The notes beneath the pieces are model-generated. The model was given only the letters and a program-made list of their open reading frames with translations, did no database searches and was not told the origin of the DNA. A DNA stretch of 64,000 nucleotides from Pseudorhodoferax sp. Leaf267 (lineage in GTDB: Bacteria; Pseudomonadota; Gammaproteobacteria; Burkholderiales; Burkholderiaceae_C). How positions within the stretch are numbered: the first letter of the stretch is position 1; each line of letters begins with the position of its first letter. Positions 52,677-61,155 of the stretch are shown in pieces. The translations under genes and the position numbers were made by a program. The stretch spans positions 128,166 to 192,165 of the forward strand of contig NZ_LMMV01000026.1 in NCBI RefSeq assembly GCF_001422405.1, read 5' to 3'.

Positions 52677-54299
52677 TCATCCCACCCGACGGGCCGGGCG
52701 CCGCGGCGCGGGCTCCAAAGCCAGCAATTCGGCGGGGAGTTCGTCGTTCCATACCTCGCGGAAGTAGGCCCTGTCGCTGGCCACCAGCTGCGGCAGCAAC
52801 GCGCGCAGCGCAGCCAGCGACGCGGCTGCCGCGCGCAGGTCGCCGGCATGGGCCGTGTACCAGGCGTGTTCGAACAGCAGGCTGCACAGCTGCAGGCCGG
52901 GATAGCGCCGGCGCCCGCTCGCGTGTTCGTCCAGCCGCACGCGCGCCACGTCGGCCCAGCGCGCGGGCCAGGCGCCCGATGCGAAGGTCGGCGCCAGCGC
53001 GCCGGCCAGGTCCGCCAGGCCGCTGCGCGCCAGCGGCACCAGCGCGCGGAACGCCGCAAGCGGCGCCCCGGGCGTGGCGCGGCAGCTGCCGCGCGCAATG
53101 CGTAGCAGGTAGATGGCGTTCCAGGCGGAGCGCGCCTGGGCTTCGGTCTGGTCGCTGAGCCACTCGCTGAACGCGATCCACTGCACGGCGCGGCGCACGG
53201 TGTCGCCGCCGTCGGCCGGGGCCGGCAGGCCCACGCGTTCGAACAGCCAGACCGCCATGCCCATGTTGGCCGCCACGTGCTGCGCGGCGTCGAAGGAATG
53301 CGACTCGAAGGCCGCGGCCAGCGCCCGGCCGAAATGCTGCATGGCCTCGTCGGCGTGGGCCAGCGCCGCCTGCCGGTCGGCCGCCGCCAGGCCCAGCGCG
53401 CGCGAGCGGCAGGCCAGCGCCCACAGGTTGCTCCACTCGAAGCGCACATGCGGGTGCCAGCGCAGCAGCGGCGCGTGGGCCGGGTCGCGCGCCATGGCTT
53501 CGAGCTGCGCCTGCGCCAGCGGCAGGTCGCGCGCCGTGTAGCTGCACCAGGCCGCCACGATGGCCGCCATCGCGCCCAGGTACTCGTGGCCGGCCACGTG
53601 CTGGGCGAGCCGCTGGCGCTGCAGCGCGGCCACGCGCTTGCGCGCCTGCGCGTCGTCGCCGAGCCGGCGCCACAGCAGGGCCTCGTTCAGCGTGACCAGT
53701 GCGCGTTGGAAATCGCTGCCGGCCAGCGCACCGGCCGCGCGCATGGCCTGCAGGGCGCTGGCACCGCCGCCGTCCTGCACCGTGACGGCCCAGCGGCCCT
53801 GGCGCATGGCCTGCTGCGCGGCCACGAGCTGCTGCCAGAACTGCGCGTCCTGCACGTGCACGGCGTCGGGCGGCGCGGCGGCCGGGCCGGGCGGCGCGCG
53901 GCGGCGCGGCGATGACAGACCCAGGAATGCGGCGATCTCGGCCGCGCTGGCGGGCTTGCCGTCCACGCGCAGGCGCAGGCGTTTTGCCTCGCGCGCGGGC
54001 AGCCAGAACGGCCCCTGGCTGCGGCCCTCGGCATTGAGGAACCGCGGGTCGCGCGTCTGGTCCTCGCCCCAGCCGACCTGCAGGCCCCAGGCCTTGAAGT
54101 CGCGGAACGCGCGGCTGACCACCATGCGCAAGGTGCTGGCCGAGGAGACCTGGCCGCGCAGGTCGTCCAGCCGCACGATGCCGGCCGTGCGCTGCGCATG
54201 CTGCAGCCGCACCAGCAGCCACAGCGACTGGTAGGCCGCGTGCCGGCCGTCCACGGTCTGCGGCGAGGTGAGTTCGACGGTGAGGGTGGGCAGCGGCAT
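52677..54299 (-). CDS. unrecognised 540-residue protein, probably helical-repeat
   Basis: I do not recognise this protein. Residues ~1-130 look like a winged-helix unit (YQSLWLLVRLQHAQRTAGIV, then STLRMVVSRAFRDFKAWGLQ), and the rest is Ala/Leu/Arg-rich with TPR-like helical pairs (ATVRR-, AQHVAANMGMAVWLFERVG). No signal peptide or membrane segment is visible. The start is chosen at 54299 because upstream sequence in frame has no protein character. It is followed closely by the CopD-like gene and is divergent from the beta-lactamase gene over about 150 bases. A regulator role is a guess. Confidence 0.55.
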   Translation of the reverse strand: MPLPTLTVELTSPQTVDGRHAAYQSLWLLVRLQHAQRTAGIVRLDDLRGQVSSASTLRMVVSRAFRDFKAWGLQVGWGEDQTRDPRFLNAEGRSQGPFWLPAREAKRLRLRVDGKPASAAEIAAFLGLSSPRRRAPPGPAAAPPDAVHVQDAQFWQQLVAAQQAMRQGRWAVTVQDGGGASALQAMRAAGALAGSDFQRALVTLNEALLWRRLGDDAQARKRVAALQRQRLAQHVAGHEYLGAMAAIVAAWCSYTARDLPLAQAQLEAMARDPAHAPLLRWHPHVRFEWSNLWALACRSRALGLAAADRQAALAHADEAMQHFGRALAAAFESHSFDAAQHVAANMGMAVWLFERVGLPAPADGGDTVRRAVQWIAFSEWLSDQTEAQARSAWNAIYLLRIARGSCRATPGAPLAAFRALVPLARSGLADLAGALAPTFASGAWPARWADVARVRLDEHASGRRRYPGLQLCSLLFEHAWYTAHAGDLRAAAASLAALRALLPQLVASDRAYFREVWNDELPAELLALEPAPRRPARRVG

Positions 54300-54447
54300 G
54301 TGACAGCGGTTACAGCGGTGTGGGTCGGCGGGGGCGGGTGGCTTGGAGGCGCGGGCTGACGTGCCTAGCATCTGGTCTGTCGCGACACCGTGTTCCTGTC
54401 CAACCCTTCGCCCGCATTGTCGGGCGTGCATTCTTCTGGAGACCTTC

Positions 54448-55329
54448 ATGCTCAGCCCCACCACCCGACGCACGCTGCTGCTGGCCGCCGCCAGCCTGCC
54501 GCTGGCCAGCGCCTGCAGCGCCCTGGCCCGCCCCGGCCAAGACGCGGCGCGGGCCGCCTTCACCCGCCTCGAAGCCGACCTGGGCGGTCGCCTCGGCGTG
54601 TTCGCCATCGACACGGCCGACGGCGCCACGCTGGGCCACCGCGCCGACGAGCGCTTCGCCATGGCCAGCAGCTTCAAGGCCATCCTGGCGGCCGCCATGC
54701 TCGCGCGCAGCGTGCAGGAGCCGGCCCTGCTGCAGCGCCTGGTGCGCTACACCGAGCGCGACCTGCTGCCGCATTCGCCGGTCACCGGCCAGCATGTGGC
54801 GCAGGGCATGACCGTGGCCGCCCTGTGCGCCGCCACCGTGCAGTACAGCGACAACGCGGCGGCCAACCTGCTGCTGGAGGTGCTCGGCGGCCCGGCCGCG
54901 TTGACGGCCTATACGCGCACGCTGGGCGACACGCAGTTCCGGCTCGACCGCACCGAGCCGGCCCTGAACAGCGCGCAGGCCAGCGACCCGCGCGACACCA
55001 CCACGCCGCAGGCCATGGCCCGCACGCTGCGCACGCTGGTGCTCGGCGACGCGCTGCCGGCGCCGCAGCGTGCGCAGTTCAAGGACTGGCTGCTGGGCAA
55101 CACCACGGGCGGCGCGCGCATCCGCGCCGGCGTGCCGGCGGGCTGGGCGGTCGGCGACAAGACCGGCACCGGGAACCACGGCGCGGCCAGCGACATCGGC
55201 GTGGTCTGGCCGCCCGGCCGCGCGCCGCTGGTGGTCGTCGTCTACACCTGGCGCGAGGCGGCCGATGCGAAGGCGCGGGAGGATGTGATCGCGGATGCGA
55301 CGCGGGTGGTGGTGGGGTGGATCGGTTAG
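54448..55329 (+). CDS. class A beta-lactamase
   Basis: A 293-residue serine beta-lactamase. The catalytic S-x-x-K is in FAMASSFKAIL, the SDN loop in QYSDNAAANLLLE, the general base Glu in LDRTEPALNS (Glu of EPxLN), and the KTG motif in VGDKTGTGNHGAA. All active-site motifs of an active class A enzyme are intact. The N-terminus has RRTLLLAAA, a possible Tat-type signal, and the cleavage site is near SALARP. CTGGAG precedes the ATG. Subclass (narrow or extended spectrum) cannot be set by eye; a chromosomal Burkholderiales Pen/L2-like enzyme is most likely. Confidence 0.9.
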   Translation: MLSPTTRRTLLLAAASLPLASACSALARPGQDAARAAFTRLEADLGGRLGVFAIDTADGATLGHRADERFAMASSFKAILAAAMLARSVQEPALLQRLVRYTERDLLPHSPVTGQHVAQGMTVAALCAATVQYSDNAAANLLLEVLGGPAALTAYTRTLGDTQFRLDRTEPALNSAQASDPRDTTTPQAMARTLRTLVLGDALPAPQRAQFKDWLLGNTTGGARIRAGVPAGWAVGDKTGTGNHGAASDIGVVWPPGRAPLVVVVYTWREAADAKAREDVIADATRVVVGWIG

Positions 55330-55411
55330 GAGCTATCCGTGGCTCCGGATCTGGTGGTGTCTTTGAGCCGTTGCCGGTGACAAAAGGCACACATCAAGCT
55401 AGCATCGCAAC

Positions 55412-55705
55412 ATGAAGCCCATGCGGTGGAGCGAAGAGAAGAACGACTCGTTGAGAGCAGATCGAGGCGTGTCGTTCGAGAGCATGGTGATTGCGATCGA
55501 GGGTGGGGGGCTGCTGGATATCCTGGCGCACCCCAACCAGGAAAAGTATCCGCGGCAGCGGGTACTCGTGGTCGACTACGAGCACTATGCGTACCTGGTG
55601 CCATTCGTCGAAGAGGCGACCTACTACTTCCTGAAGACGATCATCCCGAGTCGCAAGGCCACACGAGACTATTTGCATCAAGGTGGAGAACATGCCGAAG
55701 ATTGA
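55412..55705 (+). CDS. BrnT-like toxin
   Basis: A 97-residue protein matching BrnT-type ribonuclease toxins and close relatives: RADRGVSFESMVIAIEGGGL, then HPNQEKYPRQRVLVVDYEHY and LKTIIPSRKATRDYL. This 'WSEEKNDSLRADRG...IPSRKATR' pattern is typical of the family. It is followed at once by a CopG-like antitoxin gene whose start overlaps its 3' end, so the pair is a type II toxin-antitoxin system. Lower GC than its neighbours suggests lateral origin. Confidence 0.82.
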   Translation: MKPMRWSEEKNDSLRADRGVSFESMVIAIEGGGLLDILAHPNQEKYPRQRVLVVDYEHYAYLVPFVEEATYYFLKTIIPSRKATRDYLHQGGEHAED

Positions 55706-56021
55706 CGACGACGAGATCGCCATCCTCAGTGCTTTCGAAGAAGGCCAACTTAAGTCCGTCGCGACCAAAAGCGAGCTGGCCAAACTGAAGGCGGCGGCAC
55801 GCGCAACGGCCATCAAGGACAAGCGCGTGAACATCCGGTTGTCGTCGGTCGATCTGAGCGACATTCAGATCAAGGCGTTGGAAGAGGGAATTCCTTACCA
55901 GACCTTGATTGCGAGCGTGTTGCATAAGTACGTCACGGGCCGCCTGACCGAGCGGCCGGTGAGGGCGGCAAGCGCCAACGCGTCGGTTCGGCCCAAGTCA
56001 CGCGGCACTGGCGGAGCCTGA
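55692..56021 (+). CDS. BrnA/CopG-like antitoxin
   Basis: A 109-residue protein of the CopG-type antitoxin group: ELAKLKAAARATAIKDKRVN, then NIRLSSVDLSDIQIKALEEG and PYQTLIASVLHKYVTGRL form the ribbon-helix-helix-like end. Start ATG chosen at 55692 with GGAG upstream; a GTG at 55683 is also possible. It overlaps the toxin gene end by 14 bases. It neutralises the toxin by binding and probably represses the operon promoter. Confidence 0.8.
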   Translation: MPKIDDDEIAILSAFEEGQLKSVATKSELAKLKAAARATAIKDKRVNIRLSSVDLSDIQIKALEEGIPYQTLIASVLHKYVTGRLTERPVRAASANASVRPKSRGTGGA

Positions 56022-56033
56022 TCGGGCCTGCGT

Positions 56034-57419
56034 TCAGCCCGCAAACTCCAGCACCACCCCCAACCCCCGCCCGTCCAGCCCCTGCTCGAAACGCAGCGCC
56101 GCGCCGTGCAGCGCCGCGATGCGCGCCACGATGGACAGGCCCAGCCCGTTGCCCGTCTGGCCCGTGCCCAGCACGCGGAAGAAGCGCTCGCCCAGGCGCG
56201 CGCGGTCGGCCGGCGTGACGCCGGGGCCGTCGTCCTGCACGGCGATGCGCACGCCGCCGCCGGGCAGCGGCGTGGCGGTGATGCGCACCTGGCCGCCCGG
56301 CGCGCCGTAGCGCACGGCGTTGTCCAGCAGGTTGCGCAGCGCGCTGGCCAGCAGCGCGGGTTGCGCCATGACGCGCGCGGCTTGCGCCTCGCACTGCACG
56401 GCGATGCCGCGCGCGTGCGCGGCGGTGGTGTCCAGGCTGCTGAACAGCCAGGCCAGGTCCACCGGCTCCAGGGCGGGTGCGCCGCGCTGCGGGTCGAGCC
56501 GGGCCAGGGCCAGGAGGCTTTCGACCAGCGCGGTGCAGCGGTCCACGTCGTCGCGCAGCGCGCGCAGGTCGGGCGCCGGCGCAGCCTGCTGGCGCTCGAT
56601 GAGCTGCAGGCGCATGCGCAGTGCGGCCAGCGGCGTGCGCAGCTCGTGGGCGGCGTCGGCCGTGAAGCGGCGCTCGGTTTGCAGCGCGTCGGACAGCCGC
56701 GCCAGCAGCGCGTTCAGCGCACCCAGGATGGGCTGCAGCTCGCGCGGCTGCCCGGCCGATGCGACGGGCGTCAGGTGCTGCGGCGACTTGGCGGCGATGC
56801 CGGCGGCCGTGCGTTCCAGCGGCGCCAGCAGGCGGCGGATCACGAACCAGCAAAAGCCGCCCAGCAGCAGCAGCAGGCCGAGCGCGGGCCAGGCCAGCTT
56901 CTCGGCCATCTCCTCGAGCAGCTCGGCGCGCTCGTCCCAGGGCTGGCCGACCTGGGCCTGCAGGCCGGAGGCCGGGTCGCGCTGCACATAGACGCGCCAG
57001 TAGGCGCCGTCCACGCGCACGTTCGCGTGGCCCTTGCGGTGGCTGAAGTCGCGCACGAAGGGCTCGCGTGGCGCGTCGTCGGCGCGCTGCAGCACGCGGC
57101 CATCGGGGGCGACGAGCTGGTAGTAGATCTTGAGCTTGAGCGGGTCGCCGTCTGGCTCGCGCGCGGCGCGCTGCGGCGCAGCGCCCGCCTGCAGGCCGGT
57201 GCCCAGCACCAGGGCCAGGCGCGCGCTCTCTTCGAGCGCGTCGTCGAACACCTCGCTGGACTCGCGCCAGGCCACGCCCACGACGATGGCCAGGCTCACC
57301 AGCCACACGGTGACACTGGCGCCCAGCACCGAGACCAGCAGCCGGCGGCGCAGCGAGTAGTTGCCGGCGGCGCGGTCGACGCTGCGCCGTGCGCGCCAGT
57401 GGCGCCAGCGATGCATCAT
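56034..57419 (-). CDS. sensor histidine kinase (QseC/PmrB-like)
   Basis: A 461-residue membrane kinase. TM1 (about 28-50) and TM2 (about 187-207) flank a periplasmic sensor of about 140 residues; the dimerisation/phosphoacceptor helix has DAAHELRTPLAALRMRLQLI with the H-box His, the N-box is ALRNLLDNAVRYG, and the G-boxes are VQDDGPGV and GNGLGLSIVARI. Its ATG overlaps the stop of the response regulator gene by 4 bases. The signal sensed is unknown; QseBC-like systems answer to iron, polymyxin or quinone signals in relatives. Confidence 0.92.
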   Translation of the reverse strand: MMHRWRHWRARRSVDRAAGNYSLRRRLLVSVLGASVTVWLVSLAIVVGVAWRESSEVFDDALEESARLALVLGTGLQAGAAPQRAAREPDGDPLKLKIYYQLVAPDGRVLQRADDAPREPFVRDFSHRKGHANVRVDGAYWRVYVQRDPASGLQAQVGQPWDERAELLEEMAEKLAWPALGLLLLLGGFCWFVIRRLLAPLERTAAGIAAKSPQHLTPVASAGQPRELQPILGALNALLARLSDALQTERRFTADAAHELRTPLAALRMRLQLIERQQAAPAPDLRALRDDVDRCTALVESLLALARLDPQRGAPALEPVDLAWLFSSLDTTAAHARGIAVQCEAQAARVMAQPALLASALRNLLDNAVRYGAPGGQVRITATPLPGGGVRIAVQDDGPGVTPADRARLGERFFRVLGTGQTGNGLGLSIVARIAALHGAALRFEQGLDGRGLGVVLEFAG

Positions 57420-58075
57420 GGCGGCGCCAGGCCGTAGCCCTGGTTGCGCACGGTGGTGATGAAGCCGCTGCCCAGCTTCTTGCGCAGGTTGTAGACATGG
57501 ACTTCGATCGCGTTGCTCTCGACCTCCTCGCCCCAGCCGTACAGCGCCTCCTCCAACTGCGCACGCGACAGGATCTGTCCGGGCTTGCGCATCAGCGCGT
57601 GCAGCACGGCGAACTCGCGCGCGGTGAGCGTGAGCGCCTGGCCGTCCAGCGTGGCGCGCTTGGCGGCCGGGTCGAGCGTGACGGTGCCGTGCTGCAGGGC
57701 GGCCGCCGGCTGGCGAGCCTCGCGCCGCAGCGCCGCGCGGATGCGGGCCGACAGCTCTTCCAGGTCGAAGGGCTTGACCAGGTAGTCGTCGGCGCCCAGG
57801 TCCAGGCCCTCGACGCGGTCGGCCAGGGTGTCGCGCGCCGTGATCACGATGACGGGCAGCAGCGACTGGCGCGCGCGCAGCGCCTGCAGCACGGCGTCGC
57901 CCGACAGGCCGGGCAGGCCGCGGTCGAGCAGCACGCAGTGGTAGTCGTGCGTGGCCAGCGCCACGGCGGCCTGGTCGCCGCGCTGCAGCCAGTCCACGGC
58001 ATAGCCGTCCAGCTGCAGCCAGGACTGCACGGTGGAGCCGAGCGAGGTGTCGTCTTCGATGAGCAGGATGCGCAT
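57416..58075 (-). CDS. OmpR-family response regulator (QseB/PmrA-like)
   Basis: A 219-residue regulator. The receiver domain has the acidic pair (LIEDDTSLG), phosphoacceptor Asp51 in CVLLDRGLPGLSG and the Lys of YLVKPFD; the C-terminal winged helix has the LTLTAREFAVLHALMRKPGQ and VEVHVYNLRKKLG-like segments (EVHVYNLRKKLGSGF). The gene is first in the two-gene operon. The 140-base upstream gap also holds a degenerate copy of the REP-like palindrome seen in the eCIS cluster (58170-58208). Confidence 0.93.
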   Translation of the reverse strand: MRILLIEDDTSLGSTVQSWLQLDGYAVDWLQRGDQAAVALATHDYHCVLLDRGLPGLSGDAVLQALRARQSLLPVIVITARDTLADRVEGLDLGADDYLVKPFDLEELSARIRAALRREARQPAAALQHGTVTLDPAAKRATLDGQALTLTAREFAVLHALMRKPGQILSRAQLEEALYGWGEEVESNAIEVHVYNLRKKLGSGFITTVRNQGYGLAPP

Positions 58076-58169
58076 GCGCGGGAGGCTACACCGTGGGGAT
58101 GAAGCGAATCTGAGGCGCGGTCAGCGCAGTGCGGCAGAGGCTGCAGGACGGGCGCCTCGCTTGGTGCGT

Positions 58170-58208
58170 GCGGCCTGGCTCCCTCGCCCCTTTGGGGACA
58201 GGGGGCGA
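58170..58208. repeat. degenerate REP-like repeat outside the eCIS cluster
   Basis: A partial copy (GGCTCCCTCGCCCC, TTTGGGGACAGGGGG) of the same palindrome family found in the eCIS spacers. It lies between the response regulator and the solute receptor genes. It is the only copy I found outside the eCIS cluster, and it has lost its second half. Confidence 0.5.
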
Positions 58209-58214
58209 GACAGC

Positions 58215-59177
58215 TCACTCCACCCTGATCTTCGCGTACGCCGCCACCTTCTTCATCTTCGCGATCTCCTGCCCGATCTGCTGCGTGAAAGCGGCCGGCG
58301 ACGTGCCCGACGCATACAGCCCCTGCCCCGCCAGCCGCTCACGCACGGCCGGCTCCTGCAAGGCCGTGGCCACGGCCTGCTGGATGCGCAGCACCTTGTC
58401 GGGCGGCGTCGCGGCGGGCGCGACCAGGCCGAACCACGAGGGCTCGTTGGCCACCGCGTAGCCCAGCTCGGCATAGGTCGGCACCTCGGGCAGCACGTCG
58501 AGCCGGCCGGGCCACGACACGGCCAGAGCCTTGAGCTTGCCGCTCTTCACATGCGGCAACGAGGCCGCCACCTGGTCGAAGTACACGGCGACCTGGCCGC
58601 CCAGCACGTCGTTCAAGGCCGGGCCCGCGCCGCGGTAGGGGATGTGCACCATGCTGGTGCCGGTGCTGCTCTTGAACAGCTCGCCCCACATGTGGCCGAT
58701 GGTGCCGTTGCCCGGCGTGGCGTAAGACACCTGGCCCGGGCGCGACTTCAGGTACTTCACGAGGTCGGCGAAGTCGGCCACTGGCAGCATCTGCGGGTTG
58801 ACGACGATGATGCCGGGCGCCTTCACGATCTCGGTCACGCCCGCGAAGTCCTTGACCGGGTCATAGGGCAGCCTGCTGTAGACCGACGGGTTCACGCCAT
58901 GCGTGGACAGCGTGGCCACGCCCACCGTGAGCCCGTCGCCGGCTGCGCGCGCGACCTCGGCCATGCCGATGGAGCCGCCTGCGCCCGCGCGGTTCTCCAC
59001 CACGACGGACTGGCCCAGGATGCGTTGCAGCGGCTCCTGCAGCGCGCGCCCGGCGATGTCGGTGGCGCCGCCGGGCGGGAACGGAACGACGATGCGCAGG
59101 GGCTTGTCCTGCGAGAACGCAACGGTGGGGATCAGTGGCGAGGCCGCGAGCGCGGCCAGCAGATGGCGTCGGTGCAT
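58215..59177 (-). CDS. Bug-family tripartite tricarboxylate transporter substrate receptor
   Basis: A 320-residue periplasmic receptor of the Bug (TctC) family, abundant in Burkholderiales. Signal peptide RHLLAALAASPLIPTVAFS; the mature protein has LRIVVPFPPGGATDIAGRAL, then VVENRAGAGGSIGMAEVARA and FFKSSTGTSMVHIPYRG-like order (LFKSSTGTSMVHIPYRGAGP), followed by DVLGGQVAVYFDQVA and LPEVPTYAELGY, all hallmarks. No TctA/TctB membrane genes are adjacent, so it is an orphan receptor, which is usual in this group. The ligand is probably a carboxylate but is not determined. Confidence 0.9.
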   Translation of the reverse strand: MHRRHLLAALAASPLIPTVAFSQDKPLRIVVPFPPGGATDIAGRALQEPLQRILGQSVVVENRAGAGGSIGMAEVARAAGDGLTVGVATLSTHGVNPSVYSRLPYDPVKDFAGVTEIVKAPGIIVVNPQMLPVADFADLVKYLKSRPGQVSYATPGNGTIGHMWGELFKSSTGTSMVHIPYRGAGPALNDVLGGQVAVYFDQVAASLPHVKSGKLKALAVSWPGRLDVLPEVPTYAELGYAVANEPSWFGLVAPAATPPDKVLRIQQAVATALQEPAVRERLAGQGLYASGTSPAAFTQQIGQEIAKMKKVAAYAKIRVE

Positions 59178-59253
59178 GGCGTGGGGACCTGGGATGGCAG
59201 TGGTGCCCACGGTGTTTGCAAGTGCCGTGCCGTCGCACGGCATCGCAGGGGGG

Positions 59254-59556
59254 TCAGATGTCGACCGGCACCTGCAGCTTGGTCAATGGAATCAGCCCCT
59301 GGTCGCCGTCTTCGTAGACCAGGTAGGCAGCGGTCGGCGTGATGCTCCAGCAGGCCGTGTAGCGCTGGCCCCGCAGGGTCGCCGAAGCGGTCAGGAAGAG
59401 TTCGCGCACCTCGGGGTCGATGCGGTTCAGCACGGCTTGGTTGGTGCAGGTCTGCGGCGTGAGCCGGATCATGTCGGTGCCCTCGTAGGCCACCAGGTCG
59501 CCGGCAAAGGCGGGAGCGGCCACGAAGGCTGCGCAGAGCAGGGCGATGGTTCTCAT
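59254..59556 (-). CDS. small secreted protein
   Basis: A 100-residue protein with a signal peptide (LLCAAFVAAPAFAGD) and two Cys (TCTNQAV and TACWSITPT), probably a disulfide-bonded periplasmic domain. The TPTAAYLVYEDGDQGLIPL segment is beta-rich. No family recognised; short proteins of this kind occur as orphans in Burkholderiales. It is 76 bases upstream of the Bug gene on the same strand. Confidence 0.6.
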   Translation of the reverse strand: MRTIALLCAAFVAAPAFAGDLVAYEGTDMIRLTPQTCTNQAVLNRIDPEVRELFLTASATLRGQRYTACWSITPTAAYLVYEDGDQGLIPLTKLQVPVDI

Positions 59557-59748
59557 GTCGGACCTCCCGTTGCGGGCGACGCACATGCGTCACGCATGAC
59601 TTGATTGTGGTCAGCGTTGCAGCGATGGCTGTAGGACATGGCGCGCCACGCCATGCGCCGGCGGGCCACATCGGTGTACGACAGAGACAGGTCGCCCGCT
59701 GCGTGCGCGCGATGGGGCATGATCGGCGGTCCCTTTCCGCCGCCCTCG

Positions 59749-60945
59749 ATGCCCGTTTCCCCTGCTGCCGCCGCCCGGCCCGCCTGGCTGGTCGCCAACC
59801 TCGTCGCGCAACTCGCCTTCGGCCTGCTGGCCATGACCATCTGCCTGCCGTCCATGCAGGACTGGCCCACGCAGTTCGGCGCCACGCAGGCCCAGGTGCA
59901 GCTCGGCTTCGGCGGCTATGTCGCCGCCTACGGCGTGGCGCAGCTGGTGTATGGCGCGGTGTCCGACCGCATCGGCCGCAAGCCCGTGCTGCTGGCCGGC
60001 CTGCTGCTCGCCTTCGCCGGCTCGGTGGCGGCGGCGCTGTCCACCGACATCTGGGCGCTGAACCTCGCGCGCCTCGTGCAGGGCGCGGGCTGCGCGGCCG
60101 GCATGGTGATCGGCCGGGCCATGGTGCAGGACCTGTTCACGGGCGGCGAGCGCACGCGCGTGATGGCCTTCATCGGCATGATGATGGGCCTGTGCCCGCC
60201 GGCCGCCATGCTGATCGGCGGCCAGGTCCATGCGCGCGTGGGCTGGCAGGCCAACTTCGTGGTGATGGCGCTGCTGGCCGTGGGGCTGTTCGTGGCCGCG
60301 TGGCGCGGTCTGCCCGCCATGCGGCCCAGCGCGCAGGGCCAGACGGCCGGCCTGCGCCAGCTGGTCGCCGGCTACGTGCAGCTGGGGCGCGAGCCCTCCT
60401 TCGTGCTGCACGTGGCCATCCTCGCCATGACGGCCGCCAGCTTCTACACCTTCCTCGGCGGCGCGCCCCTGGTGCTGGCGAACTACGGCGTGCGGCCCGA
60501 GCGCATCGGCCTGTATGTCATGTGCCCGCCCGTGGCCTATGTGTTCGGCAACCTGCTCACGCAGCGCCTGCTGCGCAATGGCCGCAGCGACGGCTTCCTG
60601 ATGGTGGCAGGCCACGCGAGCACGCTGACCGGCATCGTCACCGTGCTGCTGCTCGGCCTGGCCGGCGTGCACACGCCGCTGGCGCTGGCCCTGCCGCTGC
60701 TGCTGCTGGGCATCGGCCACGGCCTGCTGCTGCCGCCCACGCTGACGGGCACCGTGGGCCTGGTGCCCGCGCTGGCCGGCTCGGCCGCGGCCGTGGCAGG
60801 GCTGATGCAGCAGCTGACGGGTGCGGTCGGCGGCATCGTCGTCGGCCTGGTGCCGCTGCAGGGGCCGGTGTGGCTGGCGCTGCTGATGCTGCTGTTCAGC
60901 GGGCTGGGCTTCGTGGCGCAGCTGGCGCTTTCGCGCAAGCCATAG
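59749..60945 (+). CDS. MFS multidrug transporter (Bcr/CflA-like)
   Basis: A 398-residue 12-helix major facilitator. The A motif is in YGAVSDRIGRKPVLLAGLLL (GxxSDRxGRK), the proline/glycine-rich C motif (LCPPAAMLIGG) marks an antiporter, and LVQGAGCAAGMVIGRAMVQD matches Bcr/CflA drug exporters. The chosen ATG is at 59749; ATGs further upstream in frame would add an Arg-rich unlikely segment. No regulator gene is adjacent. The substrate is unknown. Confidence 0.85.
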   Translation: MPVSPAAAARPAWLVANLVAQLAFGLLAMTICLPSMQDWPTQFGATQAQVQLGFGGYVAAYGVAQLVYGAVSDRIGRKPVLLAGLLLAFAGSVAAALSTDIWALNLARLVQGAGCAAGMVIGRAMVQDLFTGGERTRVMAFIGMMMGLCPPAAMLIGGQVHARVGWQANFVVMALLAVGLFVAAWRGLPAMRPSAQGQTAGLRQLVAGYVQLGREPSFVLHVAILAMTAASFYTFLGGAPLVLANYGVRPERIGLYVMCPPVAYVFGNLLTQRLLRNGRSDGFLMVAGHASTLTGIVTVLLLGLAGVHTPLALALPLLLLGIGHGLLLPPTLTGTVGLVPALAGSAAAVAGLMQQLTGAVGGIVVGLVPLQGPVWLALLMLLFSGLGFVAQLALSRKP

Positions 60946-61155
60946 GGCACAGTGCCTGCCCCTTGCGCACGGCCGGTGCCGGTGCCGGGCGCGTGCGCCA
61001 TGTTGCACCCGTAGCACTGCGCCGCGCCACTGCAACACCAGCGTGTGCCTGGCGCGGCACGATCGCGCCACCGCATGGCGTCCAGCCCTTGCACCAGGCG
61101 TGCTGCGTGCAGCCGGGCGCGGCACCGCTTCGCCACCTGTCCATGAGTCCGCGCC

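Noticed and set aside
54343-54447. Longer upstream start for the beta-lactamase
   Set aside because: The extra codons precede the signal peptide and have no ribosome site; the ATG at 54448 follows CTGGAG and gives a normal signal sequence.
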